NCBI RefSeq assembly: GCF_024721155.1
Contig: NZ_JAHVAP010000005.1
Location: 248,001 to 312,000 of the forward strand
Source: Mucilaginibacter phenanthrenivorans
Lineage (GTDB): Bacteria > Bacteroidota > Bacteroidia > Sphingobacteriales > Sphingobacteriaceae
DNA length: 64,000 nucleotides
Direction of reading: 5' to 3'
A program made the translations under genes and the position numbers. This document shows positions 18,060-27,800 of the stretch, in pieces (within the stretch, counting starts at the first letter, position 1; each line of letters starts with the position of its first letter). Below the pieces are notes generated by a model that worked only from the letters and a program-made list of their open reading frames with translations, was not told the DNA's origin and ran no database searches.

Positions 18060-19331
18060 CTAGTCTATCCACTCAAACTTAGTATACGGCACTAATACCT
18101 CCGGAATTTTAATTCCCTTTTCTGTTTGGTTATTTTCCAGTAAGGTTGCAACAATTCGCGGCAAGGCTAATGCGCTGCCGTTAAGCGTATGCGCCAGTTG
18201 TGTTTTGCCTTCAGCATTGCGGAAGCGCAGCTTTAAGCGGTTGCTCTGAAAGCTTTCAAAATTCGACACAGATGATACCTCCAGCCAACGTTGCTGGGCC
18301 GCGCTCCATGTTTCCATATCATAAGTCAATGAAGCGGTAAAGCTCATGTCGCCGCCACACAAACGCAGCACGCGGTAAGGGAGTCCTAGTTTTTGCAGTA
18401 GTCCCTGCACGTGAAGGCTCATTTGCTCAATAACATCGTAAGAATTATCCGGGTGTACAATTTGTACCAATTCAACTTTGTCAAACTGGTGCAAACGGTT
18501 TAAACCGCGCACATGTGCCCCATATGATCCGGCTTCCCTACGGAAACAAGGTGTATAACCGGTATTTTTCACCGGCAGTTCATCTCCCTTTAAAATCACA
18601 TCTCGGTAAAGGTTGGTGATTGGCACTTCTGCAGTTGGGATGAGGTATAAATTATCCACACCTACATGATACATCTGTCCTTCCTTATCCGGCAGCTGAC
18701 CGGTTCCAAAGCCCGAAGCCTCGTTTACCATCAGCGGCAACATCACTTCGTTATACCCTGATTTTTCAGCCTCATCTAAAAAGAAAGCAATCAACGCACG
18801 TTGTAGTTTAGCGCCCTTGCCTTTATAAACCGGAAAACCTGCACCGGTTATTTTAACACCCAGCTCAAAATCTATCAGGTTGTACTTGGTAGCAAGTTCC
18901 CAATGAGGCAGTGCATTTTCAGGCAGGTTGGGTTTAACGCCATTCTCCAGCACTATTTCGTTCTCTTCAGGAGTTGATCCCTTTGGCACAGAACTGTGCG
19001 GCAGGTTGGGCATCAGCACCAATTTTTGGTAAAGCTCGCCTTCCACAAGCGCCAGCTGTTCGCTCAGCTTCTTGATCTCTTCCTTCCAGGCGCTGGTTTT
19101 TGCCTTTAGCGTCTCTGCCTCGTCCTTTTTCCCGTTGCGCATCAGGTCGCCAATTTGCTTGGCAGCTGCGTTTGCTTCAGCAGAAGTATTATCCAGCGAG
19201 GTTTGGGTCGAACGGCGCTTATCATCCAAATCAATCACTTCATTAACCAATTCAGGCTGTTTGAAATTTTTTACAGCTAAACGTTCTAAAACCTGTTCCC
19301 TGTTATCGCGGATATAACTAACTTGCAGCAT
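18060..19331 (-). CDS. serS: Seryl-tRNA synthetase
   Basis: A 423-residue class II synthetase that charges tRNA-Ser. The N-terminal MLQVSYIRDNREQVLERLAV and the following 90 residues form the antiparallel coiled-coil arm that grips the long variable arm of the tRNA. The catalytic domain shows GFGTGQLPDKEGQMYHV, motif 2 in CFRREAGSYGAHVRGLNR, and motif 3 in NGSALALPRIVATLLEN. Length fits the bacterial enzyme (about 420-430). It is transcribed alone on the minus strand, divergent from rsmI. Confidence 0.97.
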   Translation of the reverse strand: MLQVSYIRDNREQVLERLAVKNFKQPELVNEVIDLDDKRRSTQTSLDNTSAEANAAAKQIGDLMRNGKKDEAETLKAKTSAWKEEIKKLSEQLALVEGELYQKLVLMPNLPHSSVPKGSTPEENEIVLENGVKPNLPENALPHWELATKYNLIDFELGVKITGAGFPVYKGKGAKLQRALIAFFLDEAEKSGYNEVMLPLMVNEASGFGTGQLPDKEGQMYHVGVDNLYLIPTAEVPITNLYRDVILKGDELPVKNTGYTPCFRREAGSYGAHVRGLNRLHQFDKVELVQIVHPDNSYDVIEQMSLHVQGLLQKLGLPYRVLRLCGGDMSFTASLTYDMETWSAAQQRWLEVSSVSNFESFQSNRLKLRFRNAEGKTQLAHTLNGSALALPRIVATLLENNQTEKGIKIPEVLVPYTKFEWID

Positions 19332-19347
19332 TATTTTATTTTTTAGG

Positions 19348-19355
19348 CAAAGATA
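19348..19355 (-). promoter_or_regulatory. Candidate -7 box of serS
   Basis: On the minus strand the sequence is TATCTTTG, an exact TAnnTTTG. It lies 17 bp upstream of the serS ATG. The -33 TTG is not clear because the region beyond is the GTTCATAG word-like repeat. Confidence 0.5.
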
Positions 19356-19359
19356 TAAT

Positions 19360-19497
19360 TAGTTCATAGTTTATGGTTCATGGTTCATAGCCATTTTTGG
19401 AAAAGTTAATAGATTATTGGCATCGCAGCGATATATTTATTGGCAATACAATGAACTCAAAGCAGCTACCATGAACTATCAACAATGAACAATGAAC
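19360..19497. repeat. Word-like inverted repeat between serS and rsmI
   Basis: The left part contains GTTCATAG, GGTTCATGG and TTCATAGCC. The right part contains ATGAACTC, CATGAACTATC and AACAATGAACAATGAAC. The words are complementary, so the 160-bp divergent gap can fold back on itself. The rsmI start codon is itself the ATG of the last word. Confidence 0.65.
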
Positions 19498-20196
19498 TTA
19501 ACCGGAAAATTGTACTTAGTCCCAACCCCGATAGGCAACCTGGAAGATATTACATTCAGGGCTATCCGTGTATTAAAAGAGGCTGACCTGATATTGGCGG
19601 AAGATACGCGCACATCTGCGCCGTTGCTGAAGCATTTTGAGATTCATCAAAAAGTATTTTCGCACCACCAGCATAACGAGCACCAGTCGTCAAACGAAAT
19701 TATCCGTTTTTTAAAGGAGGGGAAAAACATTGCGCTGATCTCGGATGCCGGCACGCCCGCTATTTCCGATCCGGGTTTTTATTTGGTGCGTGAGGCTATC
19801 AAAAACGAAATTGATGTTGAATGCCTGCCCGGCGCTACGGCTTTTGTACCAGCACTCGTGAATTCTGGCTTCCCTACTGATCGTTTTTGTTTTGAGGGAT
19901 TTTTGCCGCTAAAAAAAGGCCGTCAAACAAGGTATAAAACTCTTGCAACCGAGGACCGCACCATCATACTTTATGAGTCGCCGCACCGTTTTTTAAAAAC
20001 GTTGGATGAAATGGCCATTTATTTTGGTGCTGACCGCCAGATCTCCGTATCACGCGAACTGACAAAAATGTTTGAAGAAACAGTTAGGGGGACGGTAGCG
20101 GAAGTAAAAACCTATTTTGAAACGCATCCTGTAAAAGGAGAGTTCGTGATGTGTGTAGCGGGCGCGATAACTAAACCCTCGAAAGAGAGGGACTAA
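19492..20196 (+). CDS. rsmI: 16S rRNA (cytidine-1402-2'-O)-methyltransferase
   Basis: A 234-residue SAM-dependent methyltransferase of the tetrapyrrole-methylase fold that modifies C1402 in the decoding centre of 16S rRNA. Family blocks are LYLVPTPIGNLEDITFRAI, AEDTRTSAPLLKHF, ALISDAGTPAISDPGFYLV and ECLPGATAFVPALVNSGFP. Length is slightly short of some relatives (about 270-290), which carry a longer C-terminus. The start lies within a repeated ATGAAC word, but the conserved N-terminus fixes it. The next gene, lnt, follows after 43 bp. Confidence 0.95.
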   Translation: MNLTGKLYLVPTPIGNLEDITFRAIRVLKEADLILAEDTRTSAPLLKHFEIHQKVFSHHQHNEHQSSNEIIRFLKEGKNIALISDAGTPAISDPGFYLVREAIKNEIDVECLPGATAFVPALVNSGFPTDRFCFEGFLPLKKGRQTRYKTLATEDRTIILYESPHRFLKTLDEMAIYFGADRQISVSRELTKMFEETVRGTVAEVKTYFETHPVKGEFVMCVAGAITKPSKERD

Positions 20197-20239
20197 AACC
20201 TCCGTTCCTCGCAATCACTCAGGTTATATGATTTTATAA

Positions 20240-21850
20240 ATGAAAAAAAACATTCTTCTTGCGCTTATTTCTGGTTTACTGCTTTGGATAGCCTGGCCGC
20301 CAACTCCCTATTCAACGTTCCTGCTTTTTGTAGGTTTTGTTCCGATGCTGGTGGCTATCGAAAATATCATCAGATCTGATTACACTAAAAAAGGCAAAAA
20401 GATTTTTGGCACCACCTTTCTCGGCTTTTTTGTTTGGAACACTTTATCAATTTACTGGGTTTATAACTCACTGAAAATAGTGGGCGAAGTGGTAGCCTTA
20501 CCGATTTCGCTTATCCCCTATTCTCTCGGGCCATTACTGATGGCAACGGCTGTATGGCTGTATTACCGCTTACGCCTGGTAACCAACCGCACTTGGGGAC
20601 TTGCTGGTCTCGTTTGTTTCTGGATGGCATACGAATACCTGCACCAAACCTGGGACCTCGCCTTCCCTTGGATGACCCTGGGCAACGGCTTTGCAGTAAC
20701 GCATCAATGGGTGCAATGGTATGAATACACAGGGGTATATGGAGGCACAATTTGGATCTGGGGACTTAACATATTAGCATTCCTGGTCTTCATTGGTATA
20801 CGGGAAGCGCCGAATAAAAAATTACGATTAAGCCTTATCTCAGCTTTTGTAATTGTGCTAATCGCACCCCTGGCATTTTCGCTAAGCAGGTATTATAACT
20901 ATAGGGAGCAACCCAATCCATCAAACATCGTGGTAGTGCAGCCAAACATCGATCCTTATGCCAAGGAAAGTTCGATGCCGCCGATGCGGCAGTTAGATAT
21001 CTTAACGAAGTTGTCGGATTCAATTGGCCAGCCAAATACCGAATTCTTTTTATGGCCCGAAACTGCAATTGCCGAACAGGTGAATGAAGAAACCATCAGA
21101 ACCAATAACTACTTTTTAAGGGCTCAGCACTTTTTAAACAAATACAAAAACGGCAACATACTTACCGGCGCCGAAACATTCAGACCCTACGATAAGGAAG
21201 CCACCAAAACGGCAATCTACGATCCCCAAACAAAGCTTTACTATGATAACTTTAATGCCGCAGTAAATATTGAAAACTCGGCCGAGGTACAATTCTACCA
21301 TAAATCAAAGCTAGTGCCGGGCGCGGAAGCTTTACCATTCCCGACAGCATTATCCTTCTTAAAGCCGGTATTTGCGCATCTAGGTGGCGCAACCGGAACT
21401 TATGGTGGCCAGGATGATCCGACGGTATTTTACTCGCAAAGCGGCATCGGCGCCGATCCGGTTATTTGCTATGAATCCATCTGGGGTAGCTGGGTTGCCG
21501 AATCTGTACACAAAGGCGCACAATTTATTGCGATAGTCACCAATGATGGCTGGTGGGAAAACACCAGCGGCAAGGATCAGCACCTGGATTATGCCAAGCT
21601 ACGCGCCATTGAAACCCGCAGGTGGGTATGCCGCTCTGCAAATACCGGGATTTCTGCGTTCATCAATCAACGCGGCGATATAGTACAGCAGAGCAAATGG
21701 TGGGTAAAAACAGCCTTAAAGCAAGACATCAACCTAAATTCAGACCTTACATTTTACGTAATACATGGAGATTATTTAGCAGTGATCGGATGCATTTTAG
21801 CAGCGCTGGGGATTGGGTTTATCGTGGTGAAACGGTTTATTTGGAAGTAA
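20240..21850 (+). CDS. lnt: Apolipoprotein N-acyltransferase
   Basis: A 536-residue inner-membrane enzyme that adds the third acyl chain to the N-terminal cysteine of lipoproteins. The N-terminal 220 residues hold about seven hydrophobic helices (for example NILLALISGLLLWIAW). The periplasmic nitrilase domain shows the catalytic triad: glutamate in WPETAIAEQ, lysine in FYHKSKLVPGAE and cysteine in DPVICYESIWGSW. NDGWWENTSGKDQHL is also conserved. A final helix anchors the C-terminus. It probably forms an operon with rsmI. Confidence 0.95.
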   Translation: MKKNILLALISGLLLWIAWPPTPYSTFLLFVGFVPMLVAIENIIRSDYTKKGKKIFGTTFLGFFVWNTLSIYWVYNSLKIVGEVVALPISLIPYSLGPLLMATAVWLYYRLRLVTNRTWGLAGLVCFWMAYEYLHQTWDLAFPWMTLGNGFAVTHQWVQWYEYTGVYGGTIWIWGLNILAFLVFIGIREAPNKKLRLSLISAFVIVLIAPLAFSLSRYYNYREQPNPSNIVVVQPNIDPYAKESSMPPMRQLDILTKLSDSIGQPNTEFFLWPETAIAEQVNEETIRTNNYFLRAQHFLNKYKNGNILTGAETFRPYDKEATKTAIYDPQTKLYYDNFNAAVNIENSAEVQFYHKSKLVPGAEALPFPTALSFLKPVFAHLGGATGTYGGQDDPTVFYSQSGIGADPVICYESIWGSWVAESVHKGAQFIAIVTNDGWWENTSGKDQHLDYAKLRAIETRRWVCRSANTGISAFINQRGDIVQQSKWWVKTALKQDINLNSDLTFYVIHGDYLAVIGCILAALGIGFIVVKRFIWK

Positions 21851-21863
21851 TTGCTCACCAGTT

Positions 21864-22013
21864 CGTCATTGCGAGGAACGAAGCAACCTCTAAGCTTGCA
21901 AATCAGGAAGTATTAAATTATGTGGCAATCAAACAGCCGGCTTCAAGGCTCCTATTAACATAAAGGTGCGTTGATTGTCCTTTGGAGAGTTTGCTTCGTT
22001 CCTCGCAATGACG
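21864..22013. repeat. GTCATTGCGAGG-type hairpin element, copy 1
   Basis: Perfect 23-bp inverted arms (21864-21886 and 21991-22013) begin CGTCATTGCGAGGAACGAAG and enclose about 104 bp. The element lies between two convergent genes, lnt and the kinase, where the cruciform could also stop transcription. This word is a widespread bacterial intergenic repeat; two more copies occur at 31890-32003 and 60009-60106. Confidence 0.85.
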
Positions 22014-22019
22014 CCATTT

Positions 22020-22871
22020 TTAGTTCTCCCGGCTCAATATAAACGCCAGCAAATCATGGATAGGCTGTTTAATGATCTTGCCGATATGAATGCCGTTCTC
22101 TTTACAAACCGCCGTTAGCTCATCTGTAAACACATAGGCAATGGAACCTACAAAGTGACACTTATACCGGTGGTATTGGGGGTACGACTTAATATTAGTT
22201 TCAATGAATTCAAGCAAACCAACACGGAGTAAGTTTTGGGCATATTCGGTTTGTCTTATGGTACTTATAAACCGGGCAAAAGTTGCGAGGTACGAATTCG
22301 CCTTCGGTGTTTGGTAAACGTTCTTTATTACCTTCGCCTTATCCAGCTGGTATTCAGCATCAAATTTCAGGCTGATGTCGTGCGGCATTTTACCATACAG
22401 AAAATCAGTGATCAGCGCTTTACCAAACCAGGTACCGGCACCTTCGTCGCCTAAAACAAAACCAAGGCCGTGCTTGCCCGAGTGAATATCCTCGCCATCG
22501 AAAAAAGAAATGTTCGAGCCGGTTCCCAGCACACAACAAAGGCCCTTCTCATGCCCGCAGGTGGCATAAGCACAGCCAAGCAGATCACTATCAACACTGA
22601 TGTACGATTTGGTGAAAAACTGGCTGATGGCGTTTGACACGATCTCGTGCCTGTCGGGACTTGAGCAGCCTGCACCAAAAAAATAGATCTCGTCAATATC
22701 AGCGGCATAAGCTATCATATCGGTAGCCTGCTCCTGCAGGATCTTTGCAATTTCTTTTTCCGATAAAAAATAAGGGTTAAGACCAGCCGTCCTGAATTGT
22801 TTTACTTCGCCATCTTTAAGCTGAAGCAACCAGTCGGTCTTAGTCGACCCGCTATCAGCCACCAGGATCAT
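22020..22871 (-). CDS. N-acetylglucosamine kinase-like (BadF/BadG/BcrA/BcrD ATPase family)
   Basis: The ATG at 22871 (MILVADSGSTKTDWLLQ) overlaps the stop of the upstream response regulator as ATGA; a TTG 6 bp earlier is possible. The protein has 283 residues. VADSGSTKTDWLL is the first phosphate loop, CCVLGTGSNISFFDG the second, and GFVLGDEGAGTWFGKALI a sugar-binding block typical of bacterial N-acetylglucosamine kinase relatives. It likely phosphorylates an amino sugar released from peptidoglycan or chitin. The exact sugar is inferred from family only. Confidence 0.85.
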   Translation of the reverse strand: MILVADSGSTKTDWLLQLKDGEVKQFRTAGLNPYFLSEKEIAKILQEQATDMIAYAADIDEIYFFGAGCSSPDRHEIVSNAISQFFTKSYISVDSDLLGCAYATCGHEKGLCCVLGTGSNISFFDGEDIHSGKHGLGFVLGDEGAGTWFGKALITDFLYGKMPHDISLKFDAEYQLDKAKVIKNVYQTPKANSYLATFARFISTIRQTEYAQNLLRVGLLEFIETNIKSYPQYHRYKCHFVGSIAYVFTDELTAVCKENGIHIGKIIKQPIHDLLAFILSREN

Positions 22872-23248
22872 GGACAAAGTTCTTCGAGTGCTTTTTGGGT
22901 GAGAGGTTTGTGAATAAACTGGGTGATGTATTTATTATCTGTCGATTTCCTCATATCCAGCGGATCCAATGACGACGATAGCATAAAGATCTTGATGTTA
23001 GTCTTGTCGATAGCTATCTTATCATACTCCTCCAAAAACTCAAAACCGCTCATTAAAGGCATGCGTACATCCAGAAAAATAACATCAGGTGTTATCTTTC
23101 CTTCGCTTAGGGATTGTATGGCCTCGGTTGCTGAGCGCACTACAACGATAGATTCGGCAAAGTTGCCGCCTTCTAATATTTTGCGCGTGACAAAATTATC
23201 AATGTAATTATCATCAATCAGCAAACAGGTTTTAAAACAAATAGCCAT
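22868..23248 (-). CDS. Single-domain response regulator
   Basis: Starting at the ATG at 23248 (MAICFKTCLLIDDNYIDNF) gives a 126-residue CheY-like receiver. All key residues are present: the acidic pair in LLIDDN, phospho-acceptor aspartate in DVIFLDVRMPLMSGFEF, serine in IFMLSSS and lysine in FIHKPLT. It has no output domain. The stop codon overlaps the kinase start by 4 bp (ATGA), so the two are translated together, an unexpected pairing. The partner histidine kinase is not in the window. Confidence 0.88.
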   Translation of the reverse strand: MAICFKTCLLIDDNYIDNFVTRKILEGGNFAESIVVVRSATEAIQSLSEGKITPDVIFLDVRMPLMSGFEFLEEYDKIAIDKTNIKIFMLSSSLDPLDMRKSTDNKYITQFIHKPLTQKALEELCP

Positions 23249-23314
23249 CAAGTTCAAAATTAACTTTTTAAACCAATTTAAAAAATATAGTTTTTGAAAA
23301 AGTTATTTACATCT

Positions 23315-23446
23315 TAAACGCATGACCCGTAGGGCAATGTCATTAAGTTAGTGGCACCTCCCGGCGGCAAAAGCGTTCCATTTTTACACGTGGAACAGGT
23401 GGAACACTATGAAACATTCTGATTATCAGAATGTTTCACTTTTTTG
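23315..23446 (+). ncRNA. Intergenic double hairpin with plus-strand terminator (possible small RNA)
   Basis: Two hairpins lie between the minus-strand response regulator and TolC genes: GTTCCA..TGGAAC (23375-23396) and a 13-bp perfect stem TGAAACATTCTGA-TTA-TCAGAATGTTTCA (23410-23438) followed by CTTTTTTG. The uridine run is on the plus strand, yet no plus-strand gene precedes it. Either it terminates a short plus-strand transcript or it is a remnant of a repeat; CCGTAGGGCAATGTCATT at about 23328-23345 looks like a repeat fragment. Confidence 0.3.
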
Positions 23447-23478
23447 TATAAACCTATTTCAGGACAAGACAAACGTAC

Positions 23479-24798
23479 CTACTGAATATTTATACTCGCT
23501 GTAATCTCCTTTAGCATGATCTCTGCACTTTTTGACTGGTATTGCGCAGCAAAGAATTTTGATTGGGCATCCAAATAATTCCTTTGCGCCTCCCTGATCT
23601 CCAATGGCGTAATATTACCCAGCTTATACTTTTCAAGCGAGATCTCGAGGTTCTTTTTGGCCACCTCAACGTTTGATTGTCCCAGTTTTATCAGATCGAG
23701 GCCTGAAAGATAGCTAACGTACAAATTGCTGACCTGCGCCTGCACATCAAGCGTGGTTTGTTTGTAATTAATGGCAGCATTGTCTATTCCGATCCGTGCA
23801 TTGCGTTCCATGCGGTTTTGGTTAAAGCCGTTGAATATGTTTATGCTGGCTGTAAGTCCGTAATTGAACCCTTTGTTGTTTTGGGAGGTAGTGAAGCCTG
23901 CGGGAGTCTGGCTGTTTGTTATCACATATCCCGAGTTTACAGAAACCTGCGGATACCTGCTTGCCCTGACCTGTTTCAGGTTAATTTCGGAAATTCTTTT
24001 GTTGATCTGTGCCGATAGGATCGCGGGATTCTGACTTTCTGCCTTGGTGAGAATATCCCCTAAAACAAGCCTATCATCAACTACAATGGTATCGCCCACA
24101 GAAAAATCTGTTTGCAGGTTACGCACCAGTAATTGGTTCATCTGGATCTTGGCCGATTTAAACTGCTGCAGCTGGTTCAAATAGTTGGCAGTATCAGTAT
24201 TCAGGTTAACTTGTGCATTCAGCACATCCAGGCCCGATGCACGGCCTACCTGCAACTTATCCTTAGCATAGCGCAGCTGCGTGCGGGAAATAACAATTGC
24301 CCCTTGCAACGCCTTCAACTGCTCGTTTTGGTTGATCAGGTTATAATAAGTGTCAATTACACTGGCAAGCGTGTTCTGAATGGTATCGCGTGAGCGCACA
24401 TCACTCAACTGGTTCAATTGCTTCAGCTCGTCGTAATTAGCAAACATACCAAAGCCGTTAAAAATGGTCCAGTTAAGGTTTGGCCCGTAGGATGTGGTGG
24501 CATTATGTGCACCATGCAGGTCAGTTTCTGTACCATCGCTTTTAGTTTGCCTGGTATTCTGGATACTGCGGGTGGTTGTAAAATTGCCGGTTACCTGCGG
24601 TAAAAATCCGGCATTACCTATGGTAACATTATTTTGAGCTATGCTGTTGTTGTTTTTTGTAAGCAGGATATGATAGTTGTTCTTCAACGCAATTTCGACC
24701 GCATCCTTCAAGGTAAGTACGGTGTCGGTTTGCGCACTAACACTTAGTGTTAATGCTATCAGGCAAAAAACAAGGCAACCTAATTTTTTAATCATCAT
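23479..24798 (-). CDS. TolC-family outer membrane efflux protein
   Basis: A 439-residue protein with a signal peptide (KLGCLVFCLIALTLSVSAQ). Two outer-membrane-efflux repeats follow: LTLKDAVEIALKNNYHILL opens the first, and RASRYPQVSVNSGYVITNS with LDVQAQVSNLYVSYL belongs to the second. It forms the outer membrane duct of a tripartite pump. The gene is last in the operon, 5 bp after the RND permease, so partner choice is clear. Substrates cannot be inferred. Confidence 0.95.
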   Translation of the reverse strand: MMIKKLGCLVFCLIALTLSVSAQTDTVLTLKDAVEIALKNNYHILLTKNNNSIAQNNVTIGNAGFLPQVTGNFTTTRSIQNTRQTKSDGTETDLHGAHNATTSYGPNLNWTIFNGFGMFANYDELKQLNQLSDVRSRDTIQNTLASVIDTYYNLINQNEQLKALQGAIVISRTQLRYAKDKLQVGRASGLDVLNAQVNLNTDTANYLNQLQQFKSAKIQMNQLLVRNLQTDFSVGDTIVVDDRLVLGDILTKAESQNPAILSAQINKRISEINLKQVRASRYPQVSVNSGYVITNSQTPAGFTTSQNNKGFNYGLTASINIFNGFNQNRMERNARIGIDNAAINYKQTTLDVQAQVSNLYVSYLSGLDLIKLGQSNVEVAKKNLEISLEKYKLGNITPLEIREAQRNYLDAQSKFFAAQYQSKSAEIMLKEITASINIQ

Positions 24799-24803
24799 AT
24801 CGC

Positions 24804-27800
24804 TTATTCTTTTTCTTTATCTAATTTGTCTATCAGTTTTTGCGTACGGGTTTTCTTTACCTTCTTCACATCATCCGGGTCTTCTGCGTCAGGGTCCTTA
24901 CGGGTGCTCGACGCAAATATTAAGTACATCATTGGGATGATATAAAGCGTTAATACCAGCGAGAATAATACCCCGCCCATAATAACTATCCCCAACGAAA
25001 CACGGCTCTTTGCACCCGCGCCCAATGCAAACGCAATAGGCACCGAGCCGAGCACGACTGCCAAACTGGTCATTAAAATCGGACGCAAACGGGCTGTTGC
25101 GGCCTCAACCACAGCCTCGTATTTGGCAAGGCCATGCTCCATTTGCTGGTTAGCAAATTCTACTATCAAAATTCCGTTCTTGGTTACCAGCCCCACCAGT
25201 GTTATCATACCAATCTCGCTAAAAATATTCAGCGTTTGGTTAAACAGCCACAGGGAAAGGAATGCACCGGCAATTGCCAGCGGCACGGTAAGCATCACCA
25301 CAAATGGATCCACAAAACTTTCAAATTGTGCAGCAAGCACCAGGTAGATGAGCAACAGCGCAAATGCAAACGCAAATACGATATTCGATCCGCTTTCGGC
25401 AGCATCACGCGATGGACCGCTTAAAGCTGTGCTGAACGAATCGTCGAGCATGCCTTTTGCAATTCTGTTCATTTCTATGATGCCCTCTCCAACAGTTCTG
25501 CCGGGCGCCAACCCGCAGGATATGGTTGCCGATTTATACCGGTTAAAGTGATAAATAGCAGGCGGCGTGGCGTCTTCAGTAGTTTTCACCACGTTATCTA
25601 ACTGGATAAGCGTACCCTTTGCATTTCGTACGTATATGGTTTTTAAATCCAGTGGCTGATCGCGATTTGCCCGATTTACCTGGGCAATTACCTGGTATTG
25701 CTTTCCGTTGATGAGGAAATAAGCTAAACGACCGTTACTATAGTAAAACTGCAGGGCCGTAGCAATATCCGATACCGAAACACCCATATCCCGGGCCCGG
25801 TCACGGTCTGTTACCACCCGCAGCTCCGGCTTTGTAAACTTTAGGTTCACATCCGTTCCCTGGAAAACCGGGCTCTTGGATACCTCGGCAAAAAATGCAG
25901 GCAATATCTTTCTTATCTTTTCAAAATCCTGGTTCTGGATCACGAACTGTACCGGCAGCGAAGTTTTGGAACCGCTACCGCCACCACTTATGGTTTGTTC
26001 CTGTATCACCAGCGCACGCGCATCCGGAAATTTGCTTAACTTTTTACTTAAATAATCGGCAATTTGCTGTTGGGAGCGTGTACGCTTGTCGGGAGCAACC
26101 AAACCCACACGACCAAAGCCCGAGTTTGCCGAACCACCACCGCCGCTTCCCGGCGAAATGATCTCGAGGTTCACATTCATTTCCGGGATCGAATCCTGCA
26201 CCAGGTCCGACACCTTATCCATATACTTCGTCATGAACTCATAACTTGCCCCTTCAGAACCGGTAACCGAATACCTTAACAAACTGCGATCATCAAGCGG
26301 CGCAAGCTCGGTTGGCGTTATCAGTAACAATATGTAAACGATCACCAACGAAGCCCCGAGAATGGCAAATGAAACCCATTTCACTTTCATGAATTTGACC
26401 AGCGATTCTTTATAAGAGCTGGTCATATTTTCGAAGAATGGCTCTGTTTTTTCGTAAAACTTCGATTTTTTTGAATTCTTACGGATCAGCTTAACATTAA
26501 GCATTGGCGTTAATGAAAGCGAAACAAACGCAGAGATCAATACCGCACCGGCAACAACTACCGCAAACTCCCTGAATAACCTGCCGGTAAATCCCTGTAA
26601 AAATATGATGGGCAAAAACACTGCCGCCAACGTTACAGATGTGGAGATCACCGCAAAAAAGATCTCCGCCGAACCTTCAAAAGCAGCCCTTCGGATAGGC
26701 ATGCCCCCTTCAACCTTTTTATAGATATTTTCCGTTACCACGATACCGTCATCTACCACCAGGCCCGTGGCCAGCACTATCCCCAGCAGCGTTAATATAT
26801 TGATAGAAAACCCGAAAACATACATAATAAAGAATGCGCCAATTAACGACACCGGGATATCTATGAGCGGACGGAACGCAATAAGCCAGTCGCGGAAGAA
26901 CAGGTAGATGATGATTACCACCAGCACAAACGATACGAGCAGGGTTTCCTGCACTTCGCTAATCGACTGGTTAATGAACTTGGTGTTATCCAGGGCCACC
27001 TTCACCGAAATATCAGGCGGCAGATCCTTTTGAATCTGCTTTAGTCTTACATAAAAATCCTTCGCAATCTGCACGTAGTTGGCTCCTGGCTGCGGCACAA
27101 TTGCCAGGCCTATCATTGGCACGCCTGATTCCTTTAACGAGGTTTCCTCATTTGCCGAACCAAGTACGGCATATCCAATATCGCTTAAGTGGACAACCCG
27201 GTTGCTATCAGCACGGATAATGAGGTTATTAAAATCTTTTTCTGTGGATAGCTTACCAACCGCCCTAATCACTACTTCGGTGTTGTTACCTTCAATTTTA
27301 CCAGCCGGCAACTCAACGTTTTCAATGTTAAGCGCGTTTGTTACATCGGTAGCCGTTAAACCGTACGACGACAATTTATTAGGGTCGATCCATAAGCGCA
27401 TAGCGTATTGGCGCTGGCCCTGAATATTAATAGCACTTACGCCGGGGATGGTTTGCAGACCTTCCTGCAGCACGTTCTCGGCGTAATCATCCACCTGCAT
27501 AATATTACGCACATTACTGCTTACTGTTAGGGTGATGATGTTATCGGAGCTGGCATCGGCCTTGGTAACTACCGGCGGGGCATCAATATCCTGCGGCAGT
27601 TGCCTTTGGGCTTGCCCTACCTTATCGCGCACGTCATTTGCTGCGGTTTCAAGGTCGGCGTCAAGGTCAAATTCAACGGTTATCTGGCTTGAGCCTACTG
27701 AGCTTGTTGACGAGATGTTACGAATTCCAGGTACACCATTTATATTTTTTTCCAGCGGCTCTGTGATCTGCGACTCAATTACATCGGCGTTGGCACCTGA

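Noticed and set aside
17775..18095. Plus-strand frame of 106 residues
   Set aside because: It covers the foldback element and the end of serS on the other strand and has no protein-like composition.
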